This document shows, piece by piece, positions 57,874-64,000 of a DNA stretch of 64,000 nucleotides. Each line of letters begins with the position of its first letter. The first letter of the stretch is position 1. Both the position numbers and the translations under genes were made by a program. A model generated the notes under the pieces. It did no database searches. It had not been told where the DNA came from and saw only the letters and a list, made by a program, of their open reading frames with translations. The DNA lies in the NCBI GenBank assembly GCA_003956705.1, contig QZCP01000001.1, positions 505,528 through 569,527 of the forward strand. The letters run 5' to 3'. The stretch comes from Brevipalpus yothersi (taxonomy: Eukaryota > Arthropoda > Arachnida > Trombidiformes > Tenuipalpidae).

Positions 57874-60800
57874 ATGCTTGTCAAACTTTTATGTAGTCTA
57901 CTGGTGATCTTGTTCCTCTTTTCACAACAATCAATGGCCAAGAAAGCCCATGCTAGTGACGAAAAACTTGGCAAAGGTGGCCTCAATCCCATCATCAGAC
58001 AGAAATATTGTAACTTCGATTATTACATGGATGATGAACAGAACGCAAGGATTTGGTCATGTGTCTTTAAACCAACCCAGGTGGTAAGTGAATGTTTTTT
58101 ATCACTGTCAATTTTTTCCTTTATCCGAATGAAAAATTCAATTATATATCCAAGCTGAACTTGGACCGATAATTTAAAAATAATCGTTTGGGATGAATTC
58201 TAGACAGAATGTTCGGGAAAACAGATATCTTCCATCTTGGAAATAATTTCAGGAGCAAAAACTCTATGATAGATGTAGACTACTACTCGATGAGTACCGG
58301 TATGGGTTGTTGAACCTCAGATCTTTCCTCAACTGATAGGAAGTCTAAAGAGAAAGTTTATAATATATTCTATATCTAGTCCCTCACTCCTAATCGATAT
58401 CAAAAAATGCACCTCACAGATCCAAAAACTTCCATGAAACTAGGAACCATCCTGATTCATTTGGATAGTAATATCAACTGATGCTGGTAGAAAAAATTCA
58501 GAAAAATCATCCTCATAGGCTTCAAAATGCCAATCAATTGATGAATCTTCGATAACTGCATTCGAGATTTCTCCAATTGTGTGAATTGTGCCACTACTCA
58601 ACATGGCAGATCGGTTATTTGTTTGGCTTGAATCTTTTTCTGACTTGTACTGATCGTAGGATCCGACAAAAAGACGAGATCTCATTGGCCATTTCTATCA
58701 GATGGATTAGCTTAATTACAAATTGGGTTTCATTGAATGATCAACTTGAACTTACTTTCAAAGGGTGAAGAACTCGATCGTCCTCAATGAAAGCTGATGT
58801 ATCTTTACTATCTAAGATTTTCATCAAGTTCTGAATGTGGTAGATTGCTAGCTGTAAAATATCCAACTTGGACAATTTTGTATCGCTTGGAACCCATGGA
58901 AGTGAATCTTGAAGACGTTGAAAAGCTACTCTAAGGGATTTCACTCGACCCCTTTCTCGAGCAGCATTCTTACGAAAATTAAAACCTTTATGAGCACCTT
59001 CTAGAAGAGAACTAAGAGATCAAAAATATGAAAAAATAGCGACAAATTTGACTTACCACTGCTCTCATCATGCAGTCTTGTATCCATGATTGGGAAACTT
59101 TCAAAACTTGAGATGTTTTGCTTGAAAAGAATCACGCTCAACTGAAAACAAAACTCGACGAACTATTTCCGCCAGTATTTCACGAGACTTCTGAGTTTTG
59201 GGTTTCACAATCATTAGTCTCCACGCTTTTGTTCCATGATGGTATTTGATACCTTTGTACCAAAACGCCTCTTTGGCCCCTCTCTATTGCATGTTCGATT
59301 TACTCCTCCCAAGAAACAGGCCTATCTGATTCTCTATTCATTAGATATTAATCATTCCAGAGAATTTTTCGTGAATTGACAATTCAATTCTGAAACTCTA
59401 AAAGCGATTGATGAAGATTTTTCTGAGCGTTCATTGGAGAGATGAGATAGAAATTGGAGGGGATGATTTTTCAAGAGTCAAAATGAAACTACAGAAATAA
59501 GCTACCCTTTTTGGAATTTTTTGAGCCTTTTATCATTATATTCAAGTAAAAACTTGAAATTGAGAATTTTTTATCTTTCTATGTTTTCCCATTCTTCTAA
59601 GAAAAATAATATGGCATCTATGATTTTCTTGGGAACTATGTACTCAGAGATCGTCAAATTGTCACAATCTCACTGTAGCCGGATTTAACTCCTCATTAGA
59701 ATTCAGTTAGGTTAGATTACTATTTGAGAACTTTTTAATCGTTTATCTCAGTTTTGAAGAGATTTGAAAGACTGAGATCATCATCAAGACCGAAGATTGT
59801 GTCGTTTTTCCAGCTGAAAAATTTTCGAATTCATTTCTGTTTGTACGGAACATGATATCAATAATAACTACAATTCCAGCACCCTTAAGAGAACAGTTTT
59901 ACTGTTTAGTTACGAAAAAATTACTAATAATAGGGGGTCAAATCTATTGACTGCTAAAATTTTTATTATGAGAAAGAGAATTGGTTTATAAATTGAATTT
60001 GAATTGGTTTGGAGAGTATTGAACTCAAATTTTTCGTATGAGCAGTATTTACTTCATTTTTCATCTAGCTATTGAAAAAGAGTAGCTTTACAAAAGTAAA
60101 TCATTGGACTTTTTCACGTCTTTTTTTGGCTCACTCTCATGAATTTATGTATTCAAGGCTGATTCATTTAGCAGCTTTCTAAACACCATGTCAAATAAAT
60201 AAGTTTTATAGCTATTGATATCATTTTTGGCATCCTAAAAAAGGAAAATTGAACCGATATCAAAACCTTCAAAATTGAATTGAAGTGAAATAAACCGATT
60301 CATTGATGTTTGAAAAGTGGAGAGAAGTTTTTTGAGCAGAAAAAAACATCACTATTCATTTACAAGGTGTTAATCATTCCAAAAAACCGTTATTGAACCA
60401 AAGGCCAGAATGTGTCCAGCATTCATGATTAAGTCCTGAAAAAGAGGAGAATTCAGAAATTCTCTTTTGCAAATGTCTAGACCTCTTAGAAAGTTCATGG
60501 ACTTAATGGAAATGGTTTTAACAGTTAATACATTCAATTGAACGAAGAGAAGGCTACTTCAGAAATGTTAACTGAGCTTTTAATGGAATGAAAGGCTATT
60601 TTCGCCAACTTTGATGGCAACTATTTTATCCTTCTTTTGAAAGGTGTCAAGTGTTTGTTCTATTTTTGCTTTGATTAGAAGAAGACTACTAATTCGAATT
60701 TTCAGTGATGCTACACGAAATAGCCTATTAACACTTCACAAATGGTATTATATGCTCTCCCTTATCGTCAGAATAGTGCCTCTCCGAATCAGATGAAATG

Positions 60801-61974
60801 CTTTCTTCACAATTAATAACACAATCTATCGTAAATATACCTATCCTATCGTAATATCAATAGCCAATCCTCAAGGATCTTTTAGACGAAATATATTCCA
60901 AGACTGGAACTACTCAAATTTGTTACTTTTAAGAAAAGTAACTCTCACATTGAGAATTATCCATATAGTAGTTCTGAAGTTCGGAAGCTAGTAGTAAAGT
61001 ACTAATGCTATAGAATGTCACTGTTAAATTTTAGGACTTTTCAAACTCTTTTCACTCGGTGAGAATTGCTTCACTCTAGCATACTCCATCAATTTCTTAA
61101 CTTTTCTTCAAGATTTTTGTACTCATTCTGTTATTAAATTGATGGTATAAGAGAACATTTCAGTTCCTTTCCCATTTCTTCAATCTTTGCCAAATTTTTG
61201 ACTACAATTGTAATATTTCGCTCCAAGCCAAAAAAGACCTGAGTTGTGAAGGCTTCAAAAAGTCCTCACCGTTTTTTGTGAACCAGAAATCAGTCTTTCG
61301 TAAAATTATGTTAGTTAGTTTAAATCAATATTATCATTATTATTAGTATTCATGGAGTTTTGCTGAGGTCTGTTAGACCACGTTTTATTATAATCGATAG
61401 CTGAGCTAATAATAATATTAATGAATTGAGTTCTATCATTGGTGTACTATTATTATTATTATTAGTGGGTTTTTTATTTTTATTTCAGCAAATATCATCC
61501 AATTTAGGCGTACTAACTTTTCTCACATCTTAATGATTTTTTCAGTACTCTAATGAGATGCAAGAATGTGTAGAACAAGCATTTCCTGAAGATGATTATG
61601 GAAGTTCTTACCATAAGATGCGGAAAGCAGTTTGCAGCAAAGATCTTAACACTTCATTGCGTGATGTAAGTTTCAATTAACAAATGAATATACAGACACC
61701 TAATGAAATTTACTCCCTTGGGTAGTTTGTTATGTGCATTCGACAGGGTAAAGGTTCACATCATGAGCATGTAGTTGATAAATGCCTTTTGATAAAAAGT
61801 TCAAAGAAACGTCAATCCTGCTACGATAAAATGCAGAGAGACGTAATGGTAAGAATGAATGGATGATCCCTCATCCTGATTTCGGACGGTCAATCATGAA
61901 ACTTTCTACTAATCTAACGATTTTTTCTTTTCCTGAAGAAATGTTTTGCAAACAATCTTGGAATAACGGTATGA
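57874..61974 (+). CDS. Small secreted cysteine-rich protein, function unknown
   Basis: Four exons, all phase 0: 57874-58083, 61546-61665, 61747-61848 and 61939-61974; 155 residues. The start at 57874 gives a clean signal peptide (MLVKLLCSLLVILFLFSQQS); the frame also has an ATG 45 nt upstream. The mature part contains seven Cys spread over all exons (in YCNFD, WSCVF, ECVEQ, VCSKD, KCLLI, SCYDK and KCFAN) in a helical, charged background. The spacing recalls small helical secreted proteins such as odorant-binding or venom/salivary proteins, but no family is recognised. Every splice junction has good donor and acceptor sequence, which supports the gene model. The 3.46-kb first intron carries a bHLH gene on the opposite strand. 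Confidence 0.78.
58440..59087 (-). CDS. TCF23/TCF24-like bHLH transcription factor, nested gene
   Basis: Three exons, 59057-59087, 58756-59000 and 58440-58694, join with consistent phase to give 176 residues. The bHLH domain (about 17-70) has the basic region NAARERGRVKSLRVAFQRLQ, the loop PSDTKLSKLDILQLAIYHI and helix 2 ending IQNLMKIL. The PxDTKLSKLDxLxLA pattern and the later HPLKWPMRSRLF motif point to the TCF23/24 branch of the Twist/TCF21 group. Family members are tissue-specific regulators that bind E-boxes as heterodimers with E proteins or inhibit such dimers. The acidic C terminus (YEDDFSEFFLP) could be an activation region. It lies in the first intron of the secreted-protein gene on the opposite strand. 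Confidence 0.87.
59088..61545 (+). other. Remainder of the secreted-protein gene's first intron
   Basis: About 2.5 kb with no supported exon. Includes the probable upstream regulatory region of the nested bHLH gene. (ATT)n-like runs occur near 61330-61350 and 61450-61465. Confidence 0.5.
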
Positions 61975-62316
61975 CAAGGTCACAACAAAAACTTCTCCTG
62001 GAAACTATGGAATCCATCTCATCATCAATTAGCTCATCATCTAAGAGCAAATTTCTAATTCAAATAGGACCTATTCATCAACTCTGTCATGGAGAAATTC
62101 ACACGGATTTTTGTTTCGAATATTTCTTTTTTATCTCAAATTTTTTTGTATTTCCACACCCACATCACTCAAAATTTTTACGATCTTGAGTAAAAATATA
62201 AAAATGGAAAAGTATTACCTTTTTGCAGAGCAATGTTCTTGTTGAAAAAATTTATTTTAGGTCAGATGATACATATTTAATACATTTCTCTAAAGAATAG
62301 TGTACACTAACAAATC
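61975..62316. other. Convergent 3' flanks
   Basis: 3' UTRs of the secreted-protein gene (+) and the LRPPRC-like gene (-). The plus-strand frame 61863-62189 is not believed because it overlaps the true terminal exon in another frame. Confidence 0.5.
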
Positions 62317-63999
62317 TCATGCTTTATGAGCCTCCTCTTCATCGTCAGAGGAAAGATCTTGATTAGAAGATTTATCATCAACATTAGATTTTTTCATCTC
62401 CTCCTGGAGGTCTAATAAAAGTTCAAGGTCTCGCCCAGCAACTTGCTGGATTGTAGAAGATAACCTCGAAAGAGTCTCTTGGTTGATATATTTGACAAAA
62501 AGAGGATTTTTACTTCCAATATTTGCCTTAATTCCATCGTTCAACAACTTCTCAGCTTGTAGAACCTTATCTTGATCAAGAAGCTGTTGAACAATTTGAT
62601 CGTAGATGTCCGCTTTCAAGGTGGGATTAATATTGGTCTGATTAAGTTGCTCTACTAGCTTGAGTCCCAATTCCACGTTACCCTTTTTAATAGCTTCGAG
62701 AAGAGGTCGAACCACTAAGGAGTTCCTCCACTCTGGAACAGACTCGAATAGCTCTTTTGCTTTGTTATAGTCACCTCGTTTCATTAAATGAATCCAAATA
62801 ATGTTTTTCGGAAGATTACTCTCACTTTGAAGGGACATGTTTTCCAAGCATTCAAAAATAGCTTGCTCAGCATCAGGACGAGCCTCCATAACTGTTAACA
62901 AGGCAGAAACTGGTAAGGGCTTAAACTCTGGCAAAATTTTCAGACAACGCTCAAGATCCTCTTTAGATGAGCTTTGATGGGCTCTGACGAACATGGAGGT
63001 AAACCATGAAGCTTGTTTCAGAGCTGCAGGAAGAGAATCGATCATATCATCTAGTTCTTTAACCATACCATTGGCTATCATTTTCTGGAAGAGGAGTTGA
63101 TAGATCCTAGGAGATGGAAATCGGCCTTTTTCTGTCAGATCATTGATCAAATCTCTAGCTTTGTTGATCTGTTCCGATTTGAGCAATTGCTCGATGATAC
63201 TACACTCCTCTCCCAAAGTCAATTCAAGGCCCATAGTTTTGAGCTCTTCTTTAATCTTAACAGCTTCATCGACGCGATTCATCCTAATAGATTTGTGGAA
63301 TTCAAATTTCAGATCTTGAACCTTATCACTTCTCTCGGCTTGTAAAATCTCCTCTTTATACTCGAAAGGTATTTCACGACCATTTTCCTTCAAGAAGATT
63401 GCAAGAGGGCTCAAAACTTTGAGAGAGGGCATCAAATCCTCCTCTTGGATGGCAGTCCACATGTCCAGAGCTTTATCAACAGCATTGTTCTGAATATATC
63501 CTTGCAAAAGAAGACGGTATTGGCTCTCTCGATTTAAATACTTAAGATCTTTGGTAGCAGAGACTAATCTTTCCATGACTTCTATTTCACCCGCTGTAAG
63601 GAGAGTTTCCATCATTCGATTCAGTGCAAAATCTGATATAAAGAATCCTGGCCTGGTGAAAATTCTTTGCACTTGCTTGTCTTTACCACACCTCAGAAAA
63701 GCTAGGGCTAAGTTAGCCAGAGTTTCTCGCTGTGAAACATGTTTAGAGCAAAGATCAATTACTCTCTGTAAACTGTCATTGTCTTCTTCTTTGATGAGTC
63801 GTTCCATTATATTGGATCGACAAATACAGAGTTGATACTTTTCAACACACTCCATCCACTGAGCGAGAGCCTCTTCTTTAGGTGCATTTTCAATGATTCT
63901 TCTCAAGAATCTTCGAGCTGATTGAGACGTTACTTTAACTCGATAATTCTTACAAAGAGCTCCGATGAACTGAAGGGAGGAAGTTGGGTCCTTCAAAGG
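62317..63999 (-). CDS. LRPPRC/bicoid-stability-factor-like PPR protein, C-terminal part
   Basis: An open frame of about 560 codons runs off the right edge of the window, so the N-terminal part is missing. The product is entirely helical with repeated PPR-like units, for example RESQYRLLLQGYIQNNAVDK then ALDMWTAIQEEDLMPS, EQLLKSEQINKARDLINDL, and KKGNVELGLKLVEQLNQTN. It ends in an acidic tail (SSNQDLSSDDEEEAHKA). LRPPRC-type proteins bind mitochondrial mRNAs with SLIRP, stabilise them and promote polyadenylation. I see no intron within this part. The PPR call is firm; LRPPRC/BSF is the best guess from length and helical layout, and another metazoan PPR protein cannot be excluded. Confidence 0.75.
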   Translation of the reverse strand, partial: PLKDPTSSLQFIGALCKNYRVKVTSQSARRFLRRIIENAPKEEALAQWMECVEKYQLCICRSNIMERLIKEEDNDSLQRVIDLCSKHVSQRETLANLALAFLRCGKDKQVQRIFTRPGFFISDFALNRMMETLLTAGEIEVMERLVSATKDLKYLNRESQYRLLLQGYIQNNAVDKALDMWTAIQEEDLMPSLKVLSPLAIFLKENGREIPFEYKEEILQAERSDKVQDLKFEFHKSIRMNRVDEAVKIKEELKTMGLELTLGEECSIIEQLLKSEQINKARDLINDLTEKGRFPSPRIYQLLFQKMIANGMVKELDDMIDSLPAALKQASWFTSMFVRAHQSSSKEDLERCLKILPEFKPLPVSALLTVMEARPDAEQAIFECLENMSLQSESNLPKNIIWIHLMKRGDYNKAKELFESVPEWRNSLVVRPLLEAIKKGNVELGLKLVEQLNQTNINPTLKADIYDQIVQQLLDQDKVLQAEKLLNDGIKANIGSKNPLFVKYINQETLSRLSSTIQQVAGRDLELLLDLQEEMKKSNVDDKSSNQDLSSDDEEEAHKA

Positions 64000-64000
64000 A

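Noticed and set aside
61863..62189. 108-codon plus-strand frame near the end of the secreted-protein gene
   Set aside because: It overlaps the well-supported terminal exon 61939-61974 in a different frame and has no recognisable features.
1..64000. Intact transposon, retroviral or CRISPR structures
   Set aside because: I saw no reverse transcriptase, transposase or integrase coding sequence, no long terminal or inverted repeats, and no spaced direct repeats; only microsatellites and one gene-fragment duplication.

Overview
This is nuclear genomic DNA of an animal, most likely an arthropod; a mite or other compact-genome chelicerate is my tentative guess, made from gene style rather than from any diagnostic marker. 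Genes are split by GT-AG introns, many only about 60-80 nt, with CT-rich acceptors. The DNA is AT-rich, and (TC)n/(GA)n tracts are common. There is no bacterial operon structure, CRISPR array or intact transposon. I located splice sites by eye and checked that reading phase is kept across each junction, so most exon chains below are phase-consistent.

Layout. 1-6 kb: intronless MAF1 (-) and an MXD/MXI1-type bHLH repressor (+), set in heavily pyrimidine-rich DNA. 7-12 kb: a PNISR orthologue (-) and a five-finger C2H2 protein (-). 12-19 kb: a complete seven-exon GH35 beta-galactosidase (-), then ribosomal protein S2 (-). 19-23 kb: a 72-residue unknown ORF lying 26 nt ahead of PRKRIP1 (+), a 316-residue membrane coiled-coil protein (-) and a trypsin-like protease (-). 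24-28 kb: an astacin-sushi-MAM metalloprotease (+), an aralar-like mitochondrial carrier that looks incomplete (+), and a broken second copy of part of the astacin gene. 29-38 kb: reticulon (+), a kinesin-8 (-), NDUFA6 (+), a four-helix membrane protein (-) and a WIF1/Shifted-type secreted protein (-). 40-50 kb: syntaxin-1A (+), whose 7-kb intron holds an opposite-strand ELO-family gene without the expected histidine box. 51-57 kb: a Rac/Mtl-type GTPase (+), medium-chain acyl-CoA dehydrogenase (-) and tubulin cofactor B (-). 57-64 kb: a small secreted cysteine-rich protein (+) whose 3.5-kb first intron holds an opposite-strand TCF23/24-like bHLH gene, and the C-terminal part of an LRPPRC/BSF-like PPR protein (-) running off the right edge.

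Most genes are unrelated housekeeping or neuronal loci that simply lie side by side. The parts most worth a second look are the degenerate astacin/carrier cluster at 24-28 kb, the two nested genes, the possible dicistron at 19 kb, and the unassigned membrane protein at 20-21 kb.
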